Shown here one piece after another: positions 38,000-50,432 of a stretch of DNA of 64,000 nt. The translations under genes were made by a program, and so were the position numbers. The stretch comes from Tyto alba (Eukaryota > Chordata > Aves > Strigiformes > Tytonidae): the NCBI RefSeq assembly GCF_018691265.1, contig NW_024881295.1:13126314-13190313 (forward strand). Direction: 5' to 3'. The notes beneath the pieces were generated by a model that did no database searches, was not told the DNA's origin, and saw only the letters and a program-made list of their open reading frames with translations. Each line of letters opens with the position of its first letter. Within the stretch, counting starts at the first letter, position 1.

Positions 38000-40900
38000 G
38001 TCTGATGTAGAAAAAAGTTGTACCTATTTGGTCTTTGGAACTCCACTGAAGTTATTTTCTGACTACAATTCTACAGCTCACATAAAGACTGTACAAAAAT
38101 TCCTTGTTGAGCTACCTGAAAGAACAGAAAATAAGACCTCACAAGTGAAATAAATTTCGTTCATTTGTTATTTCATTCTTCTCGTTACTCAAAGAAGCAG
38201 CCCAAGATCATTTTTAATACCAGGCTCTGGCCTCCCTTCTGCACAGTTTACGACAGTAAATAAGAGTGTACCATTCCCTTCCCCATTAGTCGTCCTTTCC
38301 AGTTGGAGACTTAATTTTGGAATTTCTATTCAATAGGCATATTTAAAGTAATGAATGGCCAACAACCCAAGAAAGGCCCAGGTCTATTCTTCACTCCCAA
38401 GTAAATTTGACAGGGGAGAACTATTGTCTGATTGTTCCTCAGTACTCTTGCTCCAGTGGAGTCACTGAAATCCTCACAATGAATCTTAATTCAGTCTCTG
38501 ATGTGACCAAATTTTAGATGCCTCGAATTAGAGACTGCTTAACTAGACTGCTATGTATGACCCACATCCTTTGGACGCTATTTATAAGGACAGAATGGAC
38601 TAGCAAAGGGGCAAGACAGGACTTTCTGTTTCAGGAACATTTGTTTATTATTTTCCCATGGGTTTTCTCCTTGGCCATACTGATTTCCAACAAAAGTATT
38701 GCTATAGTTTTTCTCTTTCCTCCTTGTCTTTAACTTAATACGCTTTCTGATCTACGTAATGATTATTTTTCTTTTTTTACTTTACTTTGACCTCTGACAT
38801 TACTAGCAAAAAACTAGCATTTTCTAATAGACACCTCCATTTCCTAACCACTGAGCCTATTTACTAGCATATAGTTTGTTCATAGTAGCAAATTGTAGTA
38901 ATTGCACTATATTGCTGGCAAATACTGATGTAACTACAAAAATGCAATTTTATTAATAAATCAAATAATAATGGAGGTAATTTTATTTTGGATGTGCTGT
39001 ATCTCTGCCAAGTAAGCATTTTTCTTGCTCTTCAAATGAACTGCATATGAAACAACAAAGCATCAATTTTTAAGCAGCACACTAGATACGAGTTGAGAAT
39101 CCTCCTGCTTCCCCTAACCAGGCAGTGAATAGGACACTTATGGGTACTATTCTGAAAATATACATCTAAGTAATTAGGCACACTTGTTGTGGCTATCAGT
39201 GTTCATTTCTTATAAATAAAGACAATACATGCTTTGTTACAGCATAAAATCTGTATGAAGAATACACAGTGGCCATTACTTTCCTAGTGGTTGAAAACAA
39301 AGAGCAAGTTATTTGTATTGTTAGTCTATCCAGAAGTACATTATAGTGCTCTGTGAACAGAAGAAACAAATGGCAGTATGAATGACACATTCACTATTAT
39401 ATACTCACCATATAATAAATTCCTCTATTCCTATTTTTCAGGCCAGCTGGAGGATATCCTATCACTATTACATTGTAGCCTGTTACACAACTGAAAGTAT
39501 CAAGTCTCCACACCATATCATTCAAGTTCTTGCTCTTTCTGGTGAGCCTAGTCTGTTTTGTGTACTTTGTATTTCTTGCCATAGATGAAAACAATATTGG
39601 ATGACTCTACCTGCTTATTTTGAATTTCCCGGTTAATCTTTCTATCATATTAATTTATCAAAACATAAAAATAGTTCAATTCAGTTACGAATGTCATGAA
39701 AGGAAAATGGGATTCTCACAACCTACCAGTTACAGTTGCTCAGTTACTTCTACTGTGTGATATGTATTTGTCATAATCACATCTGTTAAAAACAAGGGAG
39801 TCATTTTGTGTAAACCTGATTCAGCACTGCAAAAGTCCAGTTTCAATGTTAACTTCAACAAACCACTTAGGGATGTCCTATGCAGTCTGCAGGAGCACTC
39901 CTGAGCTCTCAGAGTTCAGTGTTTAAGTACTACGTTGGAACTGACCTCAGGCAAGAGGTTACACACTCCCATGTTCTGGAAAGAAAGGAAGGTGTATTTT
40001 GTGTAATATTGATCATTTACATGGATGCCTAGATTTGTGTATAGCTTTGCATATGCAGGGTATGTAGATATTTTGTGGAACCATACAATATTTTTCTGGA
40101 GAACTTGCTGAGGAAGCCAAACACCAAATAACAAGATGGATATTTGTGTATTAATATTCTGTGACTGGTTGGTTTTTGTCTGTTGTTTTTTTCCCTTAAC
40201 AAAACAACTCTGATCACCTCATTTAGCCTCCCACAATAGTTATTTAAAGACTCCCTAGGATCAAAGTAGTTGTCATGAAGGACATAGTGTGGTTTTGGGA
40301 AAAAAAAATAAAGATTTAGTCACAAGACAGAACTCTCCTGGGTTTTTGGCTTAATCTGCTGGACGCACTGGGTAGTTTAAGATTACAGTTGCAGTGTTTC
40401 AATTTTGCCATCCCTAAAACATGAACAGCAAGTGTTGCGGGTGGTACAGCAATATCTGAGATACCTTGACACTAGTTCAAGTATTCCACAAAGAAGGGAT
40501 GCTTCTAATACAATTAGAGGGACACATGTCTGTCTACTGAACACTTGCATTAGATATTCCATTGCCCTTCCTCAAAGCATGAGGTTTTAAATTACTGGCT
40601 TTGAGTTTTGTCTGTTGTTTATATATATAGAAAAGAAGCTGAGATGTATATTGTGTCAGGAAGCTGTTGTTCACAAGAATTCTTTTTTACACAGAATTTC
40701 TTAGATACCAAATGTTACACAGTATAGTTTTAGTCTTCTGTTTTATACTCTGCTCAAAAGAATATTGTACTATGTCACCACAGATAATTGCTGTCTTTTA
40801 ATTTATATTCTTGGAAGATAAACCAGGGCTGAATAGTAGAAAACCCAAGACCTGCAGTTAGTGTAGGTTAAGAGTGTTTTAGTGTGCTTCCCAAATTCCT

Positions 40901-43900
40901 AAAGTTGCCAATGTAGTTATAGCAGTTAATTTTACAATACCCAATTCTCTACTAAAACCATTTAATCTGAAAATTTATTGTCCTTTTGAAAAAAACATTT
41001 TTGTGGGGCTGAGAAGCAAAGCATTTATGTTATCAAATGACATATTTAACAGCAAAAGGACCTAAATATGTATAATGCATTAACTTTTCATAAAAGGTCT
41101 TCTAAAATATTGTTGAGATAATATTTTCCTTGCTGGCAAAAGTCAATAAATATTGAATGCTCTTTATGCTTATAACTTTTGGCTGCCCTACTAAAACAAA
41201 TTTTTGAAAGCAAATTTGCAGCCATTTTGAAATTGGAAGCTTTTAAATACAACAAAGCTACCTGTTCTACTTTGGTTTACAAGACAGGATACAATGCACA
41301 AGACATTGTATAAAATGTGGACTTTAAGTAGCAAGAACAACAATGAATCAGATTAAAAGTTGTCATTTTTCAGAATCACTTATTCTGAATAATATTTTGC
41401 AGAATCACTTATCTCTTTCTGACTTTGGCTTTTTTGGTCCTTCCTGTTTTCATCACCTTTCTTCCTACTGGACTATTCTTTTCTTTACTCATTTAGCACT
41501 GTCTTTTTCCTTCCTCTCCCAAAATGCCTTCTGAAATGAGTTTATTTAGCCTTTTTTGAAAAAGTAAGTACCACCTCAATTAATAAAGTTCCAGATCCTT
41601 CTACTCTGTCTCACTCTACAAAGAATCTTATTCAATATTCCACATTAAGACACTTTAACTTCTAGACATTATTTGTTAAGGACATCTGGAGAAAACAAAA
41701 CCAGAAAAAAAAATAAACAAAAACAAACCTATTGTTTTATTACACATTTTTATCTTCTTTTATCTGGGGCTTGAGTTGTTTATATGTCTTCCCAAAATAT
41801 CTGGATGGGACTTTTTTTATATCTTTGTCTTTTATTGCAAAACTGTATGTTCCAGGCAATTTAAAAAATAAACACATTAGTAATCTACGCATTCCAGATG
41901 TAAGCATCATCAGTAGGAAATAACCTAGTAACACAAATTTGATGACCTTAGTGCATAAAGGCCATAGAAGGATACAAAAATTAACCTACTTTAGGCTTAT
42001 CACTACAGTGAACTCAAAAAATAAGTTAGGGAAAGAAGAATGAGTCTTGATAATGACTGTAGCTTCAGTTAAATAAAATCCAGGTGTAAAATGCAAGTAG
42101 TTCACTAGCCAAAGATATGATTATTACCGAGTTAATGAGTATGTATGATTGCACAGAAACATGCTCTTCTTCCCCTCGTTTCTGCAGTGAAAATTGGCTA
42201 TTAGAAATCTTTCACCTCTTCAATGATTGGCACTTCTGCAATGTTTAATCTGCCTAATATCTGTCCCTGTTCTTCATGACCCTTGCAATAAATTCAGTCC
42301 TGAAGGTTCTCCAACTGAAATGAGGACCTATGCTTTGCAAAGCACCACCTGTATCCCAAGGGGCTTACAATCTATATAGCTGACAAAAGGTTAAAAGAAA
42401 AAGACTATTTCATCCTCATTCAACAGACCTGTGGCCCAAAGTATGTTGGTCATTTCCTCAAGCCTCTGGTGAAGTACTTATTAAATTGCATCTCACTCAT
42501 CTCACTTGAAGAACTCTTAATTATAGTATTTCCTTGTGAAGATTCCTACTAAACAAGGAAAAAATAGTTTTGTAAGAACACTGCATGCAATAGTCAAAGA
42601 AATCTAACTGCCAATAACTATATTCTAGTTGGAAACAGCAGTATTTGCTGAGGGCAGATCTGCTATGGTTTCTCATTTGAGGATGAGACAGCACCTGGGA
42701 GAGGAAGGCTACTTGGCATAGTGAGAAATCCAGAGAACAGGAATGAGGGTGGCCTCTCCAGAACACGACTCAGACAAATTAATCAGAATCATGGCTTTAC
42801 CACTGGACTTTCTTGAAGGCTATATAAAATTGTATTAGACACCATTCTTCTGTCCCTAATATTAGGAATGTATTTGCCAAAAAATCTCAATATTGAGACA
42901 AAACAATGTCTGCTACTAGGCAGGTTATCGGTTTGGCAGGAGTCAAAAGCTAATGTAGCAGAAATATGGAGAACTCTGAGGAGTGAGAAGAAAAAATATA
43001 CATACAAATACATCTGCTTTGATTTGCTAATGATGGCTCTCAGCCAGACTACCACTATTTGAATGCCTGGTAGTCACAGAAAAGTGACAGTAGTTATAAA
43101 ACAAATCACAAAGACACATCTATTTGGAGTGACAGTAATTACATAACTCAAAATTATTTACTTTTATGTGTTTAAACTGAAAAATCTTAAATAGGCCTCA
43201 GATCTGACGCTATCATCAGAAACACAGCTCAGAGCAATAAAAGACTAAATGTAAAAAAAAAATGCAAAACCAGAGAAGAGAGAGAGCAAACTTAAACAAA
43301 ACTCTTATATTTACACTCAATAAACTCTCCCCAAATATCTTCTCAGAATGGCAGTATCTGTAAGATGCTCTGCAGATCCAGTATGCAAGGTTTATATAAC
43401 ATGATTGGATTGATTAGTTTTATACAGTGTGATCATGCTGATTAAATGAGAATTTTAAAATATTTTTCAAAATATAAATAATGTCTATAATAATGCTTTG
43501 TGCATCGTTAAATACTGCATCATTATGTTTTAGCTAACCTTAAGATTCATATAAAGAACGAAACAATTTTTTGTACTGAACAAATTGCTGGTTGCTCCCC
43601 TCTACCTTCTGCTTTTCTGCTCTGAGATTCCACGGATCCAAATTTGTGATTTCATTATGCATTATATGGGAGGTGTGGTGTGGAAAAAAGGAAAGTTGTT
43701 GGTTATTGGGAAAGATTTATCTGTATCACTTGGAACAAACTGAATATGAATGTATTTTAAATAGTAACTTATGTTTAGGGATTACAAAAATGTAGTATTT
43801 CCTAATTTATTATCAATACATGACTTTTTTACAAACTATGTAAACACCAAACTTATGGACCAGAACACAACAAAAGAAAACAGCAATTAATTTAGGAAAT

Positions 43901-45473
43901 ATTTGGAAATCCAGATCTTCCATTTATCGTGCTGTCCATGGAATTCACTTTAAAGTACAAATTTGTGTGCTCAATGTGCATTAGTTCACTGACATAAAAA
44001 TAATGGGAGAGTAATTTTATATTCCCTTTCAAAAATTTCAGTACATTCTGTGCCAAATTTGGAAGTCAGTGGGATTTTATATGAGTACTTGAGAGCAGTC
44101 TATGTTCATCATCAATCAAATTCAAGGATTGACAGGATGTAGTATTCTGCAGAGAAGCCCCATAGACATGTAAGTTCCCCACCACACAAATAGAGCATTT
44201 ATGGGACAACATGTGATTTAAAATCAGGATTTAAATCATTCTCAATGAGTACCTTTCATAAGACATCGAATTGATAGATATTACCATAACTTCGACAGTC
44301 AGCTATTCTGAAAAGGAATGATTTGTGTCTAGCTGAAATTTATGAGGTTCTTTTTTTTATTTCATTGGTTGCCATAGGGCTGAAAGTTCTCCCATCTATG
44401 AAAAGCTTTGGGTGTCCAAAATCAAACACAGATAAACCAACTGATAAACAAACCAAGGTGAAACACCACATATGCCAATTGTTAGCAAAGTTTTGTGATC
44501 CACTTTTGGTAATTATTGTGAAATTATACCTAGGCAAATTGCTACAGAAAATATTGCCTTTTTGTTAAAAAACAAACAATGAGCTTTTTTTCCTCTGATA
44601 TGTAAGCTCCCATTTCCTAATATAATACAGTAGCCTTACGGTATCTTGTTTAAATTTGTGTGTTAGACATAAGACTAAATTTTGATCTCTCTCATGTTGA
44701 TGAGATCATTGTAATTAATCTAATCTGTTGTTTGTTAAACAGGTACATAATCTATCCTCTCACCCTTGCATCTCAACCTGAAGTCAACAACAGCTATTGT
44801 TTAAACTTTGATATTTAAAAATTTGATTGGAAACTTTTGGTGAATATAAGCTATATTTCCTTACTTTTTACTGTTTTTCATATATGAAGACAAGCCTGTA
44901 AGAATTATAATAAATAATGAGTCTGTTGAGAAGAAATGTCAGCTGAATGAGAAAGGATTTGGAGGCAGAATTTGTGGTTTGGTTGTGAGAGTATGCAGCA
45001 TTGTAAAATAAGTCTGAGGGTCTTACAAAACAAAAACAAAATACTGCCTTGTAAAAAATCCTAAACTATATTAACACGTGAATAGTGTAATTTAGTACAC
45101 ATATTCACTATGCAGGTAACTATTGCCAAGCACATTCTAACAAATTCAATGCAAGCTATTGAGCAAACCAGATTTTTTTGCCAGCCACCTTCAAAAAAGA
45201 TTCATATTACCTAATTTTAAGCATCAGTTTCACTGGGGCTTTACTGCTCTATCAAAAACTCATACCCAGAATAATTCTGTACAGAATGGCATAAAAGAAC
45301 TGTTCAGGATACACATATTATGTCTGCCCACACATCTGTGTTTGCAAATTAACTTGCCATCACTCTTTAATCCCAAATTGGTCCCACTTATACCTATTAC
45401 AAAATCCATAACATTTGTTTCACAGTTCCTGATATAGTGCTGTCTTGTAGCTGTCTTTCCAAAGACAATTTTT

Positions 45474-45508
<35 letters not shown>
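45474..45508. repeat. (TA)n microsatellite
   Basis: About 35 bp of alternating T and A with a single C interruption near 45488. Confidence 0.9.
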
Positions 45509-47620
45509 TTCATCAGTGAAGTGTTACTAGCAGCCCTACAGACGGTAGCCATAAGCCAAAACGCATAATGTTCCACATCCCATCTTATCCATCAGCTTAC
45601 ATTAATTTTATTTGTATCACAGAAAGTTGTCACTGTAAATTTAGTTCCAGGAAAATATTCATTCTTACACTATCTCTGTTAAAAAATGTAAAGTGTTTCT
45701 GTCTAAGTTGCTGAGGTAACAAGGAAAAATAGAATAGCTTTTCATTACTCAATGTTATATTGAATTTGTCTATGAGAAAGCAGTCAGACACATCTTCTTC
45801 ATCTACGTTAAAGATTCAAAAATATGAAAAAATTGCTTGAACTAGGAAATATTAAAACGTGTATTATACTTAACAGCCTGTTAAAGAGCTATTCAAACAT
45901 GCCTGGCGACAGCCAATTTTTAAGATGGTTTTAAGCACAGAAGCTTGGACCCTGTGAAGAATTTTTCTGATCAATCAGATCATAGCACAGAACTCCTGTC
46001 AAGGATGGCAGACCTTATTCAAAGAAATCAGTTCCGTAAAGTAAGTTGCTTCATCTGGAGAGATGAAGATAGTAGACTTGGAGAAGAGCTATCAGGACCT
46101 GGGAGAATCTAGCAAGAGCCTGTGGGTTACAGCAATGTAGCTATTGGATATTGAACTGTTTGTGGCTTGCTGATGAATGTTTGTCCAAATGCAAATGATA
46201 TCTGAGGACATTCTAGGTTTGATGTGTTATTCTTCCTACTTGGGGAAATCAGCCATCGGTGTCTTCCTGTACTGGCTGTTTTAGCCCGTGCACTTCTGTT
46301 TGGTGATACAAGGGAACAGATAGACCATTCCTGATGTAAAACAAAGTGAATAATATGATTAATCATAAATTTTAGATTAATGTCCCATTAATTATGAGAG
46401 TGAAAGAGACAATATAGTACAGCAAATGCATCTAGTACAGTGTAATTTTTTAAGGGGTGAGGGTTGATGGTTAGAGGGAATCAATGCATACAAACATCCA
46501 GCCATATTTCCTTGAAAAAACGAGACATTCTCATACTAAATAAATATGAGACTCCATTAAAAAATTAAGGAAGACAATAAATTTACTAGGATACAATGTG
46601 ACTGAGTCAGAAAGATAAAGAGAAGTAGAATACTCATAAGATGTCTGAGTTTGACATAAATGTGATTTACATCATAAAAAAAATGGAGAGAGCTTCTCTC
46701 AAGCAGAAATGATCCTTCTGATCATGTGAATTATGATCATCTAGGCAAGGACACAAGGGAAACAGATTACATTTCTCAATAAGTGAGTTCTTGATGACTA
46801 TTCACAACAAACAAGACTTTAAACAGGTAAATATATCACACTACAACACTTCTGGGGATATCTCAACACAGACTGGAGCAAAGGCAAGTTTTTCAAGAAA
46901 ATCAAAAGTGAGTGAACAATTGCTGTGTCATAAATATAATTTGAATTCAAAAGAGATAACTCATATAACTAATTTTGTTTTTCAATTAACTTCATTTTGG
47001 ATTTCTTTTGTATTTACATCTCAAAGTGAAATTGCATTTTGAACTACTGTTGGTGAGCAGATCTGCAAACTAAACCTACTATGATTCACACCACAGAGAT
47101 ACTGTAAAAGGAGCTGGGTAGAAAAAAATGACTAAGATTAGGGGTCTGCTTCAACTTCCTGTTCAGTGTTCAAAACAGCATAATGTCACCTGCCTTGTGA
47201 GTGGTGGAGACTTATTCACCACTTTGACAGCACTGCTAGATTAAATGCTCTGGATAGGAACCCCTGGGAATAGACAAATTGAAAAGTTGATTAAAGATAT
47301 TAATAAATTTTAGATGACCTTTGATAACATTAAGGACAGGAAATCAATTATTCTTGTTATTATTCGATACGTGACTGCCCATAATAAGTGAGCATACAAC
47401 ATTTTGAAGGCTGTAGTTCAAAAGGTTTAGTGACTGACTGAAATCCAGTAACAAAGAATTGACTTCTGCTGTATTATCTGTTAGAATGATTAAATTTCTT
47501 CCTTAGCAATGTTGATCCCAAAATGAACATTGGTACCAACTTTTCAGCCTTTAGTTTAAAAACATGATTATTCAAGTTCTGTTAAAGATGAAAAGTCCTG
47601 TCTCCCAGATATCTACAAGC

Positions 47621-47638
47621 AAAAAAAAAAAAAAAAAA
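47621..47638. repeat. poly(A) run, 18 A
   Basis: Homopolymer of 18 A with no AATAAA close upstream, so there is little reason to call it a retroposed tail. It lies 34 bp from the C-rich tract at 47673. Confidence 0.8.
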
Positions 47639-47672
47639 TCAAGATGATGTTCTGGACATCTCTAAGGACTTT

Positions 47673-47698
47673 CCCACCCCTACCCCCCACCTCCCCCC
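47673..47698 (-). other. strong G-quadruplex motif, minus strand
   Basis: The plus strand reads CCC, A, CCCC, TA, CCCCCC, ACCT, CCCCCC. The minus strand thus has four G runs of 3-6 with loops of 1-4 nt, a textbook G-quadruplex pattern, and the plus strand could form an i-motif. It stands out in AT-rich surroundings. Confidence 0.7.
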
Positions 47699-50032
47699 AA
47701 GTACTTTCTGGCACCCAAGGCCAAAGTCAGTCCAATTGCAATATTCTAGCTCAAAGGGAGAATGAGAATTAATTATGTCAGTTAGTCAACTTCTTACAAG
47801 CATTTGTTTGATATTTTAAGGGAAGGTACCTTTCTGCTTGCATGGACAACAAGAACATAAGCAATCTTTAATCACAAAAGAGCAGATAGATAAAGGTCAC
47901 AAATTTTCAGTTTGTGAAGGTAACCTACAGTTAGAGTAATTGCTTTTAAGATATTCTTACCTTAAAACTTCTGAGCCTTGATTACTACCAGCCTTTCCCC
48001 AAACACAAATGGAAGCTTTTCAGCTATGCATCTTACATAACATCAAATCACATCGACAGGTTCTGTTATCACTCACTGTTCCCTGCTTGCTTTCTCAGCA
48101 GAGAAACAACAGCAAGAAGAGATGGTGAAGTTAGAGTTCAGGCATTTTCTTCCCCTCTTAGGAGCTGGCAAAGCAGGAGAGGTACGCTGAGGTGAACATG
48201 TCCAGCTTATTGATCAGTTCAGAGTGAGTTTCACAGCAGTACAGAGAGTAAGTCCTGGTGAGTGACTGGACCTTGGGTTTCTCTGTGATAGTTTTTGCCC
48301 AGAGAGTTCTATGCTGTATAAAGAGTGAAATTTAATCTCTATTTCCTTCCTTCCCTACCCCTAAATGGGTATATTTGGAAGTAATATCAAGGAGCATTGT
48401 GGTGATTAATTCCTTTTACTTAGCTCACCTGTTTAAAAGAGAAAAGTTATTGCTCCTCTGCCCTGGTACAAGACCTAACAATCTATGAAGTTGATGTGTG
48501 TTTTTAACCCAATGTAGATTAGATGTTTCAGTCTTAACATGCTTTTGATTTTAATCTCTAGAGGAAATATAGATTTTCCTGGTTTAGCTAAAGCAGCAGT
48601 CAGTACTGCAGAAGATTCTTCTTTGAGGTTAGGCCACAATCCTGTGTGCTCTAACACAGACCACAGTGGAGGTTTGCAACAACTTTTAAGGATTCGTGTG
48701 ATAAGACACAACTGTAAGAGGGAGGCTTTACACTGCAGAGTTTGCCTTCAGGGAATCTAAATTTTCAGGGAAACTCATTAGAATTTCTACATCTTTTGTA
48801 ATAAATCTTTTTTTTAAGAAAGAGCAGGATATTCAGCAAAAGCAAGGTCCTTCAGTTTAAATGAGAACAGAATCGATTTCCTGAAACATAGTCCATCTTC
48901 TTGAGACTGGGAACAAACATCCAGTACCTGAAAAGTTGAGAGTGTATGTCACTGAAGGTCTAATGGTTTAACTGCCTTTCTTTTGCATCCAGAATGTTTC
49001 AGTTAATTGATGACAGAAATGAGAATTTGCAGTGGCCATTCGAATACTTTTGCAAAAACATAAGATGAATAGTTATGTATAGTGAATTTGGGCTGATAGC
49101 CTGCTGATGAAGTCAGGGCTACTAAATCGCACTGTTCTGTTTTGCATTTTATACAGCAATAGCACTCTGTTTAATCTATTTTTAAAATAGGCTACCTCAA
49201 AATAATGTTCTTTATTTGTTTATCTTTTATGTTGAAAAAAGATAAAATTATATTATATCCCCAATTTATCCAAGGGAATGAAACATGATAATGAATGAAA
49301 CAGAACTCGTGCAAAGCAAATTAACCAACATACCATCCAAGCAAGCTGAAAATAACTAATGTCTGATTGCGCAGTTAAAGAAAGTATCAGAAAGTACGAG
49401 TACTTAAAAGTAAAGGTCTTAGTGCTTTGCTTTCAATATATTGTTGTTTTGATAAAAAATTTAAATATAATTTTCAAAGACCAAACTGACTAAAACAAGA
49501 ATTCTGAAATCAACATCAATATTTCTTTCATTCACAAGAGTGGATGATTTAGCTACACAGTGCAATGTCTGTCACTTCAGTAAACAAAGCAAAGGTCATA
49601 ACAAATTGACATACGGAAAGCTATCCATAATCTAGGAAGTTATAGTCTGGCATTGAACTTCAGAGCTATATGCGAACAGTAGAATAAATTCAGAGTTGAG
49701 CTACATGCAAAAAGGAGAATAATATTCAGGACCTATGGGCAAGTCTGCTAACTACAGAACCCATTTGCCTCCAGTTCTTATCCAAGTCCCATTTTTTGAA
49801 CTTGTCCCTTGTCATCCCTCTTTCACCCTTCACAAGATTTTAACCCCTCTGCATTGTAATACAGTTAATTCCTGTTTCGTTAGGCTGTGTGGCTTGCTAT
49901 CATAGGGGTAGTAAAAACAAAGAAGAGATTATCTGTCTACTTTCAGTGGCATGTAGATGCAATTTCAAGGGAGATTCTCCATAAATCTGGAAACAATCTA
50001 GTCAGTAATGATGGACTGTCTGAAGACCTCCC
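47699..50032. other. noncoding spacer
   Basis: Unique AT-rich sequence with no recognised element or convincing frame (longest about 78 codons). Confidence 0.55.
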
Positions 50033-50432
50033 CTCTGTCCAGCACTTCTGAGACTTTGCCTTTAGTACTGTGTCCATTTAAGGGCTCCCCTGTATGACAG
50101 ACGTTGACATACGGAAACAAGTCCAGCAAAGGGGCATCAGGCTGGTTAGAGGGACAGGATGGTTGAGGAGAGGCAGAGACAGCTGTTCAGCCCTAAAGAG
50201 AGAAGGCAAAATGGAGATATAACTGCTGTCTACAGCTACCTAATGGGAGGACACAGAGCTACCTAGTGGGAGGATGTAGTGAAGACACATCCAGCATCCC
50301 AGAGGCACACTGTGGAAGGACAAGAGAAAATGAGTGAGTTGGACATGAGAAGTTCTGACTTGATACATGAAAAAATGTTTTTATCATGAGATTGGTCCAA
50401 CGCTGGAGCAAGGGCCCAGCGAAGCTGTAGCG
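50033..50432 (+). mobile_element. CR1 LINE fragment, degraded
   Basis: The segment follows the end of CR1 ORF2 and the start of its 3' region in order: TAGTACTGTGTCCA, GTTGACATAC, AGTCCAGCAAAGGGGCATCA, GCAGAGACAGCTGTTCAGCC, AAGAGAGAAGGC, CTGCTGTCTACAGCTACCTA and, at the right, TGGTCCAACGCTGGAGCAAG then GGCCCAGCGAAGCTGT. Many substitutions and indels mark it as an older insertion than the one at 29165. It contains a 23-bp tandem duplication at 50234-50279. It lacks the extreme 3' end of CR1, and no coding potential remains. Both ends are approximate. Confidence 0.8.
50234..50279 (+). repeat. 23-bp tandem duplication within CR1
   Basis: AGCTACCTAATGGGAGGACA plus CAG (50234-50256) is followed directly by AGCTACCTAGTGGGAGGATG plus TAG (50257-50279), with 4 mismatches in 23. 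Ordinary CR1 has this segment once, so it is a lineage-specific slip event. Confidence 0.8.

Larger units (their letters stand above)
35627..47620. other. AT-rich noncoding stretch
   Basis: No genes or clear transposons. Visible structures are an exact 18-bp tandem duplication (36914-36949), a 17-T run (36982-36998), a forkhead-like motif cluster (37960-37999), a 13-bp direct repeat (41371-41383 and 41400-41412) and an AT microsatellite (45474-45508). All open frames are under about 95 codons and show no domain. Confidence 0.6.

Noticed and set aside
49604..50120. Shared 14-mer TTGACATACGGAAA at about 49606 and 50104
   Set aside because: Several 14-base matches are expected by chance in 64 kb, and the flanks do not align.
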